The notes: generated by a model from the sequence alone, not told the origin. Shown: positions 12,567-25,493, numbered from the stretch's first letter. The stretch is 64,000 bases of DNA from Labeo rohita (GCF_022985175.1 NC_066885.1:14697560-14761559), one strand, 5' to 3'. Translations and numbers: made by a program.

Positions 12567-15500
12567 TTAACCGAAGTCGATTCTTGGACGGTACTCGAGA
12601 ACCATGGGATAAGCCTGGGGTAAAAACGAAAGTAGAGAATGACTTCAACTTTGAATATCACGGTATCAGTTTCATTATACCATCACAGCTCTTTATTTTA
12701 CTTTTTTTGGTGTGTAAAAGGCAAGGGCACAGACCTAAGGGCATCGATGTGTCCTCTGATTTTGTGTCAACCTCTAGTGTGTGTGTAACTGGAGAAATAT
12801 GACTCATAGATCTGTCAGTAGCTGAGCAGTTTTTTTTTGCTCCTGCCCCCCACAATCACCACCAACTCAGCGACAGCTGTTCACACTTCTCATAAGCACA
12901 CACACACACACACACTCACACACACACATTCAAACACATCCACATATTCAGGGTCAAACCAACTTTTCAATAATTTATCTGTCAGAGTTCTAGTCCAGGG
13001 GTTTTAAAACTTTTTAAAGGGATAGTTCACCCAAAAATGAAAATTAGCCCATTATTTACTCACCCTCCAGCCATCCTTGATGTATATGACTTTGTTCTTT
13101 CAGTCTGAGTTATATTAAAAATTATCCTGGCACTTCCAAGCTTTAGAACGGCATAGACAGGTGTTTCTCTTCATCAGTCCAAAACAAGTCCAGTAAAGTG
13201 TATCCATCCATAATAAAAAAAGCGCCTCACACAGCTCCAGGGGGGTGAATAAAGGCCTCCTGTAGTGAATCGATGCGTTTTTGTAAGAAAATTATCCATA
13301 TGTAAAACATAAGAATTACTTCAATCTAGTTTGTGCTAAGAGCTGTACATGGAAGCAGCTCCAGGCTGATGACATAGGATGTCGTGTTGTACATGTGCTG
13401 GTGAGTCTTGTGAAAACCAACATTTGTTTACAGGAGCAAATGAAGCAAAGTTTTCTAACTTCGGCAAAGGAAAACCAGTCTTCTCTTGGTTTATATAGAA
13501 ATCCTCTAACATGTTTCTTTACAAATCCTTTTTTTGTACTTCTAATTCGTGACCGCTGTTTTGTTTTGGTTTCTCCATGGTGCCTACGTGTTTATCACAT
13601 TTGAGCAGCGGATGCGCAAATCTGACGCATTAAGTCATTTGCCTGGAGCTGCTTCTGTGTACAACAGTGAGATGCACATTCTAGATATGGATATTTTTCT
13701 TACAAAACCGCATCAATTTGCTGCAGGAGGCCTTTACTCACTCCCCGGAGCTGTGTGAGGCACTTTTTATTATGGATGGATGCACTTTATTGGACTTGTT
13801 TCGGACTAATGAAGAGAAACACCTGCCTATTGCCATGATAGAACTTGGAAGTGCCAGGATTGTTTAAAAGAAGGAAGTCATATACACCTAGGATGCCTGG
13901 AGGATGAGTAAATAATGGGCTAATTTTAATTTTTGGGTGAACTAAACTTTTAATGCCAAAGAGACCCAATTACTATGATCCATAGCTGAGGGACCCCCTT
14001 CCTAAAATATAAAGGTGGCTATAGATTTTCATTTATAAAAACCTATTTATACTGTGTAGAAAAAAAAATACTAAGAGTGATATTATAAAGACAACATGTT
14101 TTCAAAATTACATAATAAGCTTTTATATTGTCATTGTACTAAAGGACATAATTGAAAATTCAATGTAACAGAAGAAGAAGGTCTCCCCCATAGTGTGACG
14201 TACATCCAAGTGAAACGGATTACTGACAAGAAATTGAATGGCAGGGTCATGGTTCATTACATCGGATGTTGATTGGATAAAGACAAATTTGAATGCAAGC
14301 TTGCAGTCAATTGAAAGATAGGGGCAAAATGGACTAAATGATTGGAGACATCTGTTATTTTATGGGAAGTTCACGGTTTGATTAAAAATGACAAGTTCAG
14401 AAAAAGTTACAAATAAAACATGAATGAATTGTTTACAATACGACAACATGCGTTTAGAAAATAGATTTTTCCTTTTATACTGCCTTTCAAATACTATCTG
14501 GTTTTGTTTTGTTTTTTCACATTTAAAGAGTTTACCCAAAAATTAAAATTTTGTCAATAAAATAAAAAATGAATGTCGTTCCAAAACTGTAAGACCTTTG
14601 TACATCTTCAGAACAAAAATGAAGATATTCTGAAATCTGAGATGTTTCTGACCTTGCATATAAAGCTACAAGAATACTTTTTGTGCACTAAGAAAACAAA
14701 AACAACGACTTTATTCAACAATTTCTTCTCTTCTGCGTCAGTCTCTGCTGCGCATTCATGAGAGTATGTACCATGACGAATATGTGCGCCTTTCACACTT
14801 TGTCAGCTGCACCACATGCATGCACTTTGGTACTCTTGTGAACGCATGTTGGCTGATACGGAGGAGAAGAAATTGATGAATAAAGTTCAGAAAGCTCTCG
14901 GATTTCTTCAAAAATACCCTAATTTGTGTTCCGAAGATGAACGAAAGTCTTACAGGTATGGAACGACATGAGAGTGAGTAATTAATCATAGAATTTTCAT
15001 TTTTGGGTGAACTATTTCTTTAAGTTTCGATTTATGACCTGTCTTTAGACAGCAGAATAAAATAATATTAGTCAAAATTCAAAATTCTGAATGTGACTGT
15101 AAGTGTAAAAAAGAAAGATCAGTTTATATTAGTGCACTTCAACTTTGACAGCCATAGAAATACATTTTGTACAATTCTCTCTTTTTTTTTTTTTTTGCAG
15201 ACCTCCTATCACCCCTTTGCAGGTAAAAAGTAATGTTGCAAAAACACATAAACACACACATTTGTTTTTCAACAATGGCGGCAACTTTCTAATAACTTCT
15301 GTTGTTTTTATCCTGAGCTTATTATATTTTTCATCCCTGAATCCTTAAGCTTTCATTGATTCATTATTAAAGGGGTCATCGGATGCCCATTTGATATGAT
15401 ATGATTCTTTAGGGTCTTAATGAAAAGTTTATCGTACACTTTGGTTAAAAATTCTCAATGGTAGTGTAAAAAAACACCCTTTTTACCTAGTCAAAATGAG

Positions 15501-18500
15501 CTTTGCAATAATCAACCCATTCTGATGGATTGTTCCTTTAAATGCAAATAAGCTCTGCTTGCCCCGCCCCTCTCTTCTCTCTGTGGAGTGACGAGCCTGT
15601 TTACTTTAGCCGCATTTAACGCATTTAGTCACAAAACTTGCACGTTATTAGGAAAGGTAATTGCAAAGATTCATAAAGATACTCACTGTAGGTGAAGCTG
15701 GATCACAAATGATTTGCGCGAACATAGACGAATTTATGTAGATCGGGAGGTGCATTATTGAACATAAACTGCCAACACACATTTATGTTCAAACAACATG
15801 TAAAAGCGAACTTTGCATCCGATGACCCCTTTAAGAATGTTTAAAAAGCCATTTTCCTCGTGGGGATGTTGGGCAGGTCCATACAGTGTAGGTGATTTTT
15901 ATGTTTTGCTATATTTGTAGGAACATTAATTTAGAACAATACTGGCAAAACTTGATCCATACACATATGCACTTACACTGTCACCCTGAAGTCTCCATCG
16001 AGTACGGTAGATGAATTCCAGGGTGTGGTCTTTGCCCATGATCTCTCCGTTACACAAAACATCGAGCTGTAAGAAACAGTTACAGAGTCAACAGAAGGCA
16101 AATTATCATGAAATCAAATAATAGGCACGTTGTGTGTTACATACACATTTAGTGAAACGTCTCATAGAACAACCACGGGAACAACTGTCATTGACTATCA
16201 AGTTTCACAACTGATGGGAAAAAGCTCATTTATTAATATCTATACTGAACTGTGAAAGGAACCTATTAACTCTCAATACACACAGAGGGAAGCATTTGCT
16301 TGTGTTGACAGCCCTCTGAGACTGTAATAAAACAATATTTTACCTCATAAGAGCTTGGCAGCTTCAGTTTTACACAGAGGAACTTCTTAATGGTTCCCAC
16401 CGTCACACGGGTGGAGCAACGGATGAATTTCTTCATTAAACCCTGTTACAGAGACAAAAAGTGCAAATTATAAACATACAACATACACTTTTAAATCCGT
16501 ACACATATTTTGAACTATACTGTCTATATGTACCTTAACTATGCTTTCTCCTGATTGGCCATTGTTTCGTAGACAATCCAGACAAATAGCAATCTGAGGA
16601 TCACTCCTGTGGTAGTCTCCACCTTTCCCATCATCGTCCTCTTCATCACTTAGACGAGCTTTCTTAGCTCTAGGGCCATCTAGAAGATTGACAAAGGAAA
16701 TCTTTGTAACCTTTAACCTTAAAGTAATTTGGTATATACTGTATGTGTACATGTGACTGTGTGAGAGAGCGTTACCTTCTCCGTTTGATTTGATCTTATT
16801 TTTTCTCCAAAACTCACTTTCCTGTTGTTCCTCCTCTAGTAAATAAACACAATCATTTAAAGAAACTACATTAAGAAGCAGTTTACAGACACAGAAACAC
16901 TTACAGTGCATTACAGAGAATAAAGCATGTGTGTCTGTGTATTTATATACACACTCACTCTCTCTTAGTCCAGGCACCAGCTTGAAAATGATCTCCTCCA
17001 GGGTCTTATCTAACCTGCAAAGAGAAAGGCCAAGATACCATAAAAAACACAGGAGGACTTATGTGTGTACTTAATCTGTGTATGTGAGAAATGAGTGTGG
17101 GTGAGTTTGGGTACCTCAGCATCTCTAAAGGGTTGGTTTCATGGACTTGTATCCCACATTCCGGACACTCATTACTCTCCTCAAAGTGCTGAACGATACA
17201 ACTCTTACAAACTAGAGGAAAGTGGAATAAGAGGAAAAGAGAGAACAGAAGAGAAACGAGATTGAGTGGATCAGGTCAAAGTACCGTTTTTATTTGCTTT
17301 TTGATGGCCCAAACATGACACAGGTCACTGAAGTTAAAACAATTAAAAACAAAAACAATATATTTTTAAGCCACTATATAACTATCAGATATCTTTTTTA
17401 ATAAAAAAAAAAGAAAGAAAAGTGTACCAATTAAAATTACAGCAATTAATGGATAAATTTACAACTAAATGCCATCAATACACAATTTAAACTCATAAAG
17501 CCACAAATAAAACTAGAAAACACCATAAATTACAAAAACAAGTAAAAGTAGTGAAAAATAGTAAAAATAGTGACCAACATCAGCTTGTTTGTAAAATTTT
17601 TATATTTTGTATATCACTACAAAAAACAATTTAAAATGACAACTGTCTGATTTACTAAAATGACTTGGTAAGATTTATAAGGTGTTTTTATACATTTTTA
17701 TACACAATTAAAGTATGCATATTTTCATTTATCATTCATAGTGCTGGGCAACAATTAATCATGATTAATCGCATCCAAATAAAAGTTTTGTTTACATAAT
17801 ATATGTGTGTGTGCTGTGTATATTTGTTATACATTTATTTATGTATATATAAAGACACACAAAAAGTATATATTTATATAAGTATATATATATATATATA
17901 TATATTTGCATGTATACATTTATATTCATATAATCAATATTATATATAAATATGTTTAATATATAAACATAACATATTTTTCTTAAATATATACATGTAT
18001 GCGTGTGTATTTATATATACACAATAAATATACACAGTACACACACGTTATGTACACAAAAACTTTTATTTTGGATGTGATTAATCGAGATCATCGAATC
18101 ATTGCCCAGCACTAAATATTTTCAGTTTTCCTATTCATTTTAATTGAATTTTTGACTTCAACTTATTTTATTAAAAGTAGTTGCTAAAGCAACATTTCTA
18201 ATTTTAGTTTTTTAACTGATTTTTTGTATTTTAGTTCAGCTTTCTTTTAACTAACCCAGTGTTTAATATTTTTAATTTTACTTACCAATAAAAACAGTGG
18301 TTTTGTAGTTTTAGTTCGTCACTTCCTTACAATACTGGATTTTTTAAAAGTTTATCAACTTGATCAGCTGAAATAAAATATAAATATTCAATTTAAAAAA
18401 AAAAAACAACTAAAATTAGAAATGGTGCCCTGACAGCTTCTTAAAATAATATAAGTTGAAGTCGAAACTTAATTTAAAATTGATATAAATACTGAACATA

Positions 18501-19410
18501 TAAAAAGTAATTAACTATACATATAATTAATTACTTTTTATATATAAATATAAATATAATATAAATATATATAAATAAATAAATTATTATTAATACTGTT
18601 ATTAACAAACATTTATAAATAAATATAAAACGTAATTTTTAAGAAAAAAATATTTTTTTTAAATGCTAAAGCTGGTCAGTATTTTTACTATTTTTCACTT
18701 GTTTTTGTAATTTATGGTAATTTCTTATGAGTATTATTTGTGTATTGGTAGCATTTAGTTGTACATTTTTTTGTGTTAAATGCTGTCCTTTTAATTGATA
18801 CACAATTGGTACACTCATTTTAAAATTTCAATTACCCACATCAGAACTTTTGACAACACTATTATCAAGTCACTTTTAGTCACCCTCTGCTCACAGACAA
18901 ACACCCACTGCTCACCCTCACTGCTGCATCTACCACACATTAGGAAATTTTCTCATGGGTTAAACAAATAATTTGGATGTTAAGCATGTCAAGTGTGAAA
19001 CAAATAGATTTTGGAGATAACAAAGATATGAGGCAGGTCAGATAAGCAGGTATGGGCAAGCTATTTTTTCATTACATAATAATGACATAACGGCCATTTT
19101 TGGAGATGTTACAGGTGCTACAGCTGAACCTTACACAAGTCTTAAATAAACTTATCACATGAAACATAAAAATTCCAGAAAGAGGCCAGTTTATTCTGAC
19201 ATATTTCTAATCATAAAGATTCTCATTCCCATTCTCAGAAAGAGAAAAGAAATGGTGGAGATGACATAAAGAGAAGTTGTGAGACATGGATGACTTACAA
19301 GTGTGCAGGCATTCTGTGACAGCGGTGGGCTTTATCAGATACCCACGGCAGATTGAGCAGGTGATGTATCGGTTGAAATCTCGGACCAGGTGCTTTCTGT
19401 GGGTCGCCAT
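12567..19410 (-). CDS. pcgf5: Polycomb group RING finger protein 5, spliced, 8 coding exons
   Basis: Coding exons read on the minus strand are 19410-19299, 17211-17115, 17014-16959, 16835-16776, 16679-16534, 16442-16344, 16066-15977 and 12614-12567. All have AG/GT borders and join in frame to 708 nt (235 aa plus TAA). The N-terminus carries a complete C3HC4 RING (C18, C21, C34, H36, C39, C42, C53, C56). A charged linker follows (about 95-130), then the RAWUL ubiquitin-like domain (about 135-230), ending in RPRIDFG as in vertebrate PCGF5. In the family, PCGF5 pairs with RING1/RNF2 in the non-canonical PRC1.5 complex that monoubiquitinates H2A in the nucleus. The human protein is 256 aa. The difference is mainly a block of about 20 residues after the TRWRL motif, absent here because exon 7 joins directly to the last 15-codon exon. 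The start is the only ATG in the exon giving the conserved MAT-RKHLV N-terminus. It closely resembles my memory of zebrafish pcgf5a, but the a/b paralogue is not proven. Confidence 0.95.
12896..12930. repeat. (CA)n microsatellite
   Basis: An interrupted CA dinucleotide run lies in the last intron of pcgf5. Confidence 0.9.
13010..13952. mobile_element. Family B inverted-repeat element, long form, in the last pcgf5 intron
   Basis: The left end AAAGGGATAGTTCACCCA and the right end TTTTTGGGTGAACTAAAC are inverted repeats, and subterminal sequences are also partly inverted (GCCCATTATTTACTC and GAGTAAATAATGGGC). No transposase was found. Confidence 0.85.
14522..15024. mobile_element. Family B inverted-repeat element in the last pcgf5 intron
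   Basis: The ends TTTACCCAAAAATTAAAATT and ATTTTCATTTTTGGGTGAAC are inverted repeats, as are the internal words GTCGTTCC and GGAACGAC. Confidence 0.8.
15368..15834. mobile_element. Family D inverted-repeat element in the last pcgf5 intron
   Basis: The left end TTAAAGGGGTCATCGGATGC and the right end GCATCCGATGACCCCTTTAA form perfect 20-bp inverted repeats. Another copy lies at 52922-53608. Confidence 0.9.
17115..19410 (-). other. pcgf5: pcgf5 exons encoding the RING finger
   Basis: The first coding exon (19410-19299) ends after the first nucleotide of codon 38, and exon 17211-17115 completes the RING with FCKSC and a C-P-E-C pair. All eight zinc ligands are present, so the domain looks intact. 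In PCGF proteins this RING binds the RING of RING1A/B and stimulates its E3 activity rather than acting alone. The 2.1-kb intron between the two exons contains an inverted-repeat element at 17742-18114. Confidence 0.92.
17742..18114. mobile_element. Family E inverted-repeat element in the first coding intron of pcgf5
   Basis: The ends AGTGCTGGGCAACAATTAAT and ATCATTGCCCAGCACT are inverted, with internal AAAACTTTTATTTTGGATG inverted against CATCCAAATAAAAGTTTT. The core is AT-rich with a TA microsatellite at 17882-17906. A related copy lies at 40303-40615. Confidence 0.8.
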
Positions 19411-19565
19411 CTCGACTCAAAGGTCACAGAGGTCAGGAGATCGCAAGCTAGAGTCACAGCGCTGCCTGTGCACCGACACAGGGGTGCCACGGTGATTCTG
19501 TCATGGCCTCGGTTTTGAGGCAGCTGTAACTCCGTTCTGAAGACATTATTGTTGAGAGAGTGACC
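19411..19565 (-). other. pcgf5: pcgf5 5' UTR part of exon 2
   Basis: On the minus strand an acceptor-like TAATCTAG ends at 19566, about 155 nt upstream of the start codon. The intervening sequence is therefore the likely untranslated beginning of the first coding exon. No in-frame upstream start gives a better N-terminus. Confidence 0.55.
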
Positions 19566-20034
19566 CTAGATTAAAAAGCACAAATAAATGTTAATTTCAA
19601 AACTACTTGTTACCTATTGTTAGTGATTTTTCAGCTATACTTTACGCCTCTAAATGACAAGCAATGAATCGAAACTGATTACATAACACATTCTGTTTTG
19701 AAACCAGTCCAACTCAAACCAGACTTGAGCGGAGTCTTATTAGTCAAAGTGTATCAGAGTTCAGGACTTCTTTCAGTCTGAAAACTCTTAGGAAAGTCCC
19801 TGTCAGGAGAGACGGGAAAAGCTAAGGGTGTGTCATTTCAAGAGTACTTTTGAGTTTTCATTGGCTTGATGTTAAGGTCATGCAGCCACAATATAACCAC
19901 CAGATTCAGTGAGGATATTGAGGCCCTCTTTCTTTTGCATGAAATGCACACACAACAAATCCTGAATATTTAAGAGCCTGACTTCAGTACTGACCAAAGT
20001 CTCCCAAAAAGTAAAATATCAAACATTTTAGTAA

Positions 20035-20325
20035 CCCTTTACACTAAGGTGTCATTTGTTAACATTAGGTAATGTATTAACAAACACTGAACAATACATG
20101 TATTACACTGTTTATTAATCTTTGTTAATAAAAATACAGTTGTTTATTGCTTGTTCATGTTAGTTCACAGTGCGTTAACTAATGTTAATGTTAACAAACA
20201 CAACTTGTGATTTTAATAAGGCATTAGTAAATGCTGAAATTAGCATTATGAATGCTGTAGAAGTATTGCTCTTATTGTAGTTAACTAATGTTAACTAATG
20301 AACCGTGCTGTAAAGTGTTACCACA
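20035..20325. repeat. Inverted-repeat element rich in GTTAAC words
   Basis: TAACCCTTTACACTAAGGTG at the left and TGTAAAGTGTTACC at the right are imperfect inverted ends. The interior is rich in TTAACA and TGTTAA. A fragment of similar sequence is at about 23840-23925. Confidence 0.6.
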
Positions 20326-21511
20326 ATATTTTTAGTGGGTCAGTACTAAATGTTGTAGGTTATCATTATATTTTAACAGCTGTACAGTAGCTAAATTGTG
20401 GGATAAAGTAATTTAATAACATATATATTTTAGTAAATATGAGTAATATGTACTTAACACTCTGAACTGTATAGCAGCAACTGTCACACATCTTAAAATC
20501 ACAAAATACTGTCACTGCTGCCTACTAACACAATTTCTCAAAGTTTTGGAACAAATTTAGCCATTTTTCAAGTGAGCATTTTTTCCTTAATTGTCTGTTT
20601 AAGCACTTAAAAAATAGTAATTCATAGATTAACTATTCCAAATTGTTCGGAACATCAGTACAGGCCTCTAAATATGCAATTTCAGGAACTTTACAGAGTA
20701 AGCAAGGTCTGTTCTGCTTTGACATGAATGTATTTGAATTATACGTCTACCCCTGTAAGCATGATACTATAGAAGTCTCACAACCTGCCTATGATAGTAA
20801 ACAGTTGTGAAAGTCCAACATTTCTGCAATATCAAAATTCACCCGAAAACAAAATATGCTTAAAAACAACTATTATAACTAGTAGCTTTCTAAAAGCACT
20901 TTCAACAAGAAAAAGAGAACATACACCATCTATGCAAATGAGTCTCTGAGGGTTAAACTTTTAAACAGATTCGCACATGTACATGTACTGTTACAGTATT
21001 TCAGAAAAACGCCGTCATCGGTCAGTCATTTCTCATGACGACGTAACGTAGTCCTTGCTATGCTCTCTGCCTTTTATATAACGTTATGTGTAAGAGGAAA
21101 ACAGCAACTCGCAGGCTGCTACGTAATTAACAACTAACGAGAACGGACTGCGATCGTCGCTTTAAAACGCGTTAGGAACCAGTAACCTGTTCCTGTGTAG
21201 CTTTTAGTGTGCGTACGAAACGCGTAGTGTGTCACAGTCCCGTTATCTCATCACGGGCGTCAAGGACTGTGTGACGTCATCCCCATGGAAATTATAACAC
21301 ATGGCAAGTTGAGCTCGTCTCTCGACGTCGTTCTTGCTTTCTATAATTATGTATCTATCCGCTCCACTAGAGCGAACTGTCGGGCACACAGCCTCTGTCG
21401 TACCACATGACACGATTTATCCCCTCCCCAAACTTTACACACATTCGGTGCCCCCAAACCGATAACGTAGCGCAGATTCCCACGTTCCGTGGCCATCCGA
21501 AATACACTCAC

Positions 21512-21800
21512 CGTTACGAATCCCCTCGCCTCGCTCTGTGCTGGGCCGTTAATGGAGACCGGAAAAAGGGCTTTCGGAAAGCCAGAGAGAGTCACATCGT
21601 TGCAGCCCGGCGGCGGATTGAGCGCGTGCAGGCAGTGCGTGGCTGGTAAACTCGCGGCCGACACGGAACTGGCAGCAGCACGCGCAGAGAGAGGAGCGCT
21701 CGCGCAGAGAAGGGGCGGGGGACTCACGCGCTTGTTTACGCGGTGCTGTGGATTGATACCAGTGGAGGAGAGAACACTTTGGAGCAGTTTCTCACCAGCC
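21512..21800 (-). promoter_or_regulatory. pcgf5: Probable pcgf5 promoter and untranslated exon 1 (CpG-rich)
   Basis: The stretch from about 21000 to 21800 is much richer in G+C and CpG than the surrounding DNA. On the minus strand a strong donor (ACGG followed by TGAGTG, GT at 21511-21510) can end a non-coding first exon. A palindromic TGACGTCA site (CRE/ATF type) lies at 21272-21279, just inside the putative first intron. The transcription start cannot be placed exactly. The 126-codon minus-strand ORF here (21347-21727) runs across this donor and is most likely only a product of GC-rich sequence. Confidence 0.55.
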
Positions 21801-22019
21801 GAGCATTATTAAGTCAATCTCTTAAAGTCAGTGGGCCACAGAGCAGGGATGTGCAAAGAGTTTCTCAGAAGGGGCTCAAATGTAAAAAAAAAAAAAAAAA
21901 TTCAGAGTCATTCTAATTTAACAACTACTATAGTAAAATTATAAAATCAATTCGTAAAATTATTTATTTTATTATTAAATAAATTAAATTTATATTATTT
22001 ATAAAATTATAAAATAAAG

Positions 22020-22523
22020 TCCTTCGCGTTTATATATATAATTTCTTTATGGATGTTAAGTTCAGTAGTAAGTAGATTGTACAGAGCAGTAGCAGTAAAA
22101 TTGACTTAAAATGTTTAGTGCAAATTCTTCCAAAGATTTTTTTTAAAGTAAATCCTACAGGACAAAGGTATATGTTTTTAAAATGTTACTTTTATAAAAT
22201 TACTTTTAAAAATATATAAACATTTAACCAAATTGTACTAAGTTATTTTATTTTAGAAGTGTTGTGTTATTCATTTAATTTATAAAAAATATTAAACTAT
22301 TTGTTGTACAAAAATATTTATTTTTATTTATTATTATTTTGATATTTTTATTTATGTAGTTATAGTTTATTTAGTTACATTTATTTATTTGTCAAAAATA
22401 CATTGTGCATTTTGTTTTATTGACCACAGTATTATTGTTGACAATTATCGTTGAAAGAGGGGCACTTTTGGTTATTTTTGGAAAAAGGGCAGGGGCTCTA
22501 GCCCTCAAATGATATTTGTTATT

Positions 22524-22571
<48 letters not shown>

Positions 22572-23048
22572 ATTTTATATATATAGTGCTGAATACAAAA
22601 AAGTATTTACCTTTTTTGCCAAAATATATTGATAGCATGGCACTGTATTAATCTGCTGTCACAAGTGTCTGCTGTAGTAAACCGCAAAACAGTTCTGAAG
22701 CACAAAAAAAGCAAATAAATAAGACTATAACTACATAAATAAAAAGAACAAAATAATAATAAATAAAAAATAAATATTTTTGTACAACAACTAGTTTAAT
22801 ATATTTTTTAAATTAAATGCATAAAACTTCTAACATACAATAATTTAGTACAATTTGGTTAAATATTTATATATTTTTAAAAGTAATTTTCTAAAAGTAA
22901 CATTTTAAAAACATATATCTTTGTCCTGTAGGATTTACTTAAAAAAAAATCTTCGGAACAATTTGCACTAAACATTTTGAGTAAATTTTACTGCTACTGC
23001 TCTGCACAGTCTACTTACTATTGAACTTAACATTCATAAAGAAATTAA
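22020..23048. mobile_element. Large foldback element with long arms
   Basis: Bases about 22037-22400 and 22718-23048 are near-perfect reverse complements over about 330-360 bp (for example TTTACTTTAAAAAA/TCCTACAGGACAAAG against CTTTGTCCTGTAGGATTTAC). The loop of about 320 bp contains a T homopolymer of about 43 bases at 22525-22567. No transposase was seen. It may be a foldback transposon or an inverted duplication. Confidence 0.8.
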
Positions 23049-23099
23049 GTAAATATTACATAATTATATATAATTTTACCTATAGTATCGACTTACCTG

Positions 23100-25480
23100 G
23101 TATGTGCCTAAGTAACCTAAAGCTTGGCCTGTAAAAGTTTGAGTAATTTTTACTTTTAGTCAAAGTTTACTTTATATTTTTTTTATTTTATTTTACTTAA
23201 TATAGCATCAATTAAATCATGATTTTTTTCAGAAACATCTAAGCAAATTATACAATAAATATAATGTAAACACCATATATACATATTTAGTAATGCAGCA
23301 CTCATATGAACACAGAGACTTCAATACTTGGTACACAATACATGATGACGGTAACATTCTGTGGTTCATTTTTGAATATGAATGTGTCATTCTGAGTAGA
23401 AAATTAACTCTAGATATAACAAAATTACAAGTTACTAACTCTAACAACAAAAGCAATGATAAAACTGTATAAATACAGCTGGAAGACAGGAAAAAAAATC
23501 AACTTTATTAATTATTCATGCCCCAGTGCATGAAGGAAACACCAATATCAGTAAAGCTGAGTAGGTTAAACTTAGTTTTATAACGTTTATATTTACGCTT
23601 TAACTTCTACAAGCTTGAATTGAGTACCAATATAGAATTTACTTTGTTTTTTTTAATTGCCTGACTTTTTCATGTAGAAATTACATGTGTTTTTCTGTGG
23701 TATTTACGAGAACAACCTTTTTTGAAACCTTTTTTGAGTTTATTGTACTCACTTGCTTAAGACCTAATGTAAAAATATGAGATTTTACTGAGAATTTACT
23801 GAATTGTATTAATATTATTTAGTTGAAGAATGCTATAGAAGTAATGTTAATGTTAGTAACTTCATGTTAACTATATTGTAGTTAACATTAGTTAACATTA
23901 CTACTTATTGTAAACTGCTACCAACTGCTACTTTCCATATATTTCCATATATTATTGCATTTTTAAAGATTAATTTGCACTGTGTTAAATGGAAGAGGTC
24001 AAGAAAATACAGTTCACTAAAAGACATCACTCAAGTTATTGAAGTTAGTTGTTAGTTGTATTTGAGGCAATCAGTTGCCAGAAAGTTTTTGTTTTTAGCC
24101 ACATGATTTTGAGTATGGTAATATTAATTTGTTTAAGTGCTACTAAATAATATCGAGTTAAGTAATACTAATAGTTTTTGATTCATTTTGTAATTTTTAA
24201 ATGTCTTGTTAATGTAATACAATGGCAAATGTGACTGGGAATTGAGTCATAATAACTTATAACATTTAAGTAGACTTAATAAAAACTTCTAATTTAATAA
24301 ACTGTAATGAAAAAGTACATGTAGAATGTAATAGAAATATTTACCTTCTGAAAACATGATTTTTAAGTTTATTTACTCATCAATTGCCTTAATTTTTTTA
24401 AATTCTGTTAACTTATCAGGGTTTACAGTGCAGTATTAAACAAAGTATTCAAAATCAAATCACTGCTAGAAAGGATATTTTGACTGAAGACAGATATAGA
24501 TGAGACATCTTCCTCAGTGTGACAACTAGCCCCAGTCTCCTTTACTTAAGGCTTTTATCTCAGTTTTCATCCCATGCACTCTAACACTGTTTAAGATGCT
24601 GCAACCCTCCCAGCTACCGTCTAATATACAGGATAGTATATTTAAAAGGCCCTCAAACTCCTTCCTTTACTCCTAAGTGTGTGGGTGAGTCCTTTGTGTG
24701 TGGGTAAGAGCACACACTCAATAGTGATACATGTACATTTCTTAATGAGATACACATCTTTGTGTTATAGCTTTGAATAATGTAAACACTCTCCATTACT
24801 GTATGTTACCATAGCAACAGAACATAAGTGCAGTGCCCTTTGAACTGAATATCCAGCTCCTCAGTGAAAGATCTTCTGACATCTCTTCTCCCCAAGTGCA
24901 TTGTGATGTCTTTATTCAGATGTGTACATAATTATTCATCAACACATTGTTTACATGGGTGCTAAAATTATGTGTGGCGTCCATAAACATTCTCTTTATG
25001 TGCACGCAAACAGCGGGAATGTTTACATGCATTTGAGGATGGATTAAAAATGTTTTTGTGAGATTTTCTTTTTATACTTCTGGGTGTCCTTCAAATTCTT
25101 GCTATTAGAAAGCACTATTTATAGAAACAACAACAATAGAAAAATACATGAAAACAGTGAGATGCAGGAAAATAACAAAGGAAGCGATCACCTGTCATTT
25201 CAAAGGCATTCAGTGTGTGCTACTCAAAGAGCAGGAGTTATTAACGTGCAAATAAGATTTTCTAGACCAGATAGAACTTCAAAGCATTGCACTGATACAT
25301 TGTAACAACATCAGAGATGAGTCTCAACAACTGATGCATAAAGCTCGAGGTTACCATGTCTGTTCTGACAGCTGGTTTGTCAAGGAACTGATTGTTTGCT
25401 TGTCAAACATAACCTGTCATGAAGAGGAATGCATGTACTGGCAATCAATCAATGATAAATAAATATGGACATACCCTTAC
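23100..25480. other. AT-rich intergenic sequence without recognised features
   Basis: No exon, complete transposon or RNA gene was found. A GTTAAC-rich fragment lies at 23840-23925. The short ORFs at 23229-23456 and 25084-25305 have no support. Confidence 0.5.
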
Positions 25481-25493
25481 ATACACTACCAGT

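Larger units (their letters stand above)
12567..16679 (-). other. pcgf5: pcgf5 exons encoding acidic linker and RAWUL domain
   Basis: Exons 16679-16534, 16442-16344, 16066-15977 and 12614-12567 encode an acidic DEEDDD stretch, the conserved YHRSDPQIAICLDC segment, the GLMKKFIRCS core of the RAWUL fold, and the terminal AYPMVLEYRPRIDFG. RAWUL domains of PCGF proteins bind PRC1 partners such as BCOR-type or AUTS2-type subunits. The final 48-nt exon is separated from the previous one by a 3.36-kb intron (12615-15976) that carries three inverted-repeat transposons, which makes this exon easy to miss. Confidence 0.9.

Noticed and set aside
16468..16977. 169-codon minus-strand ORF
   Set aside because: It is read-through of three pcgf5 exons and their introns in partly different frames. 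The spliced exons with conserved borders explain the coding sequence better.
21347..21727. 126-codon minus-strand ORF in CpG-rich DNA, with overlapping plus-strand ORFs
   Set aside because: It is open on both strands, has low-complexity alanine and serine content and crosses a strong splice donor. GC-rich sequence lacks stop codons, so it is treated as part of an untranslated exon.
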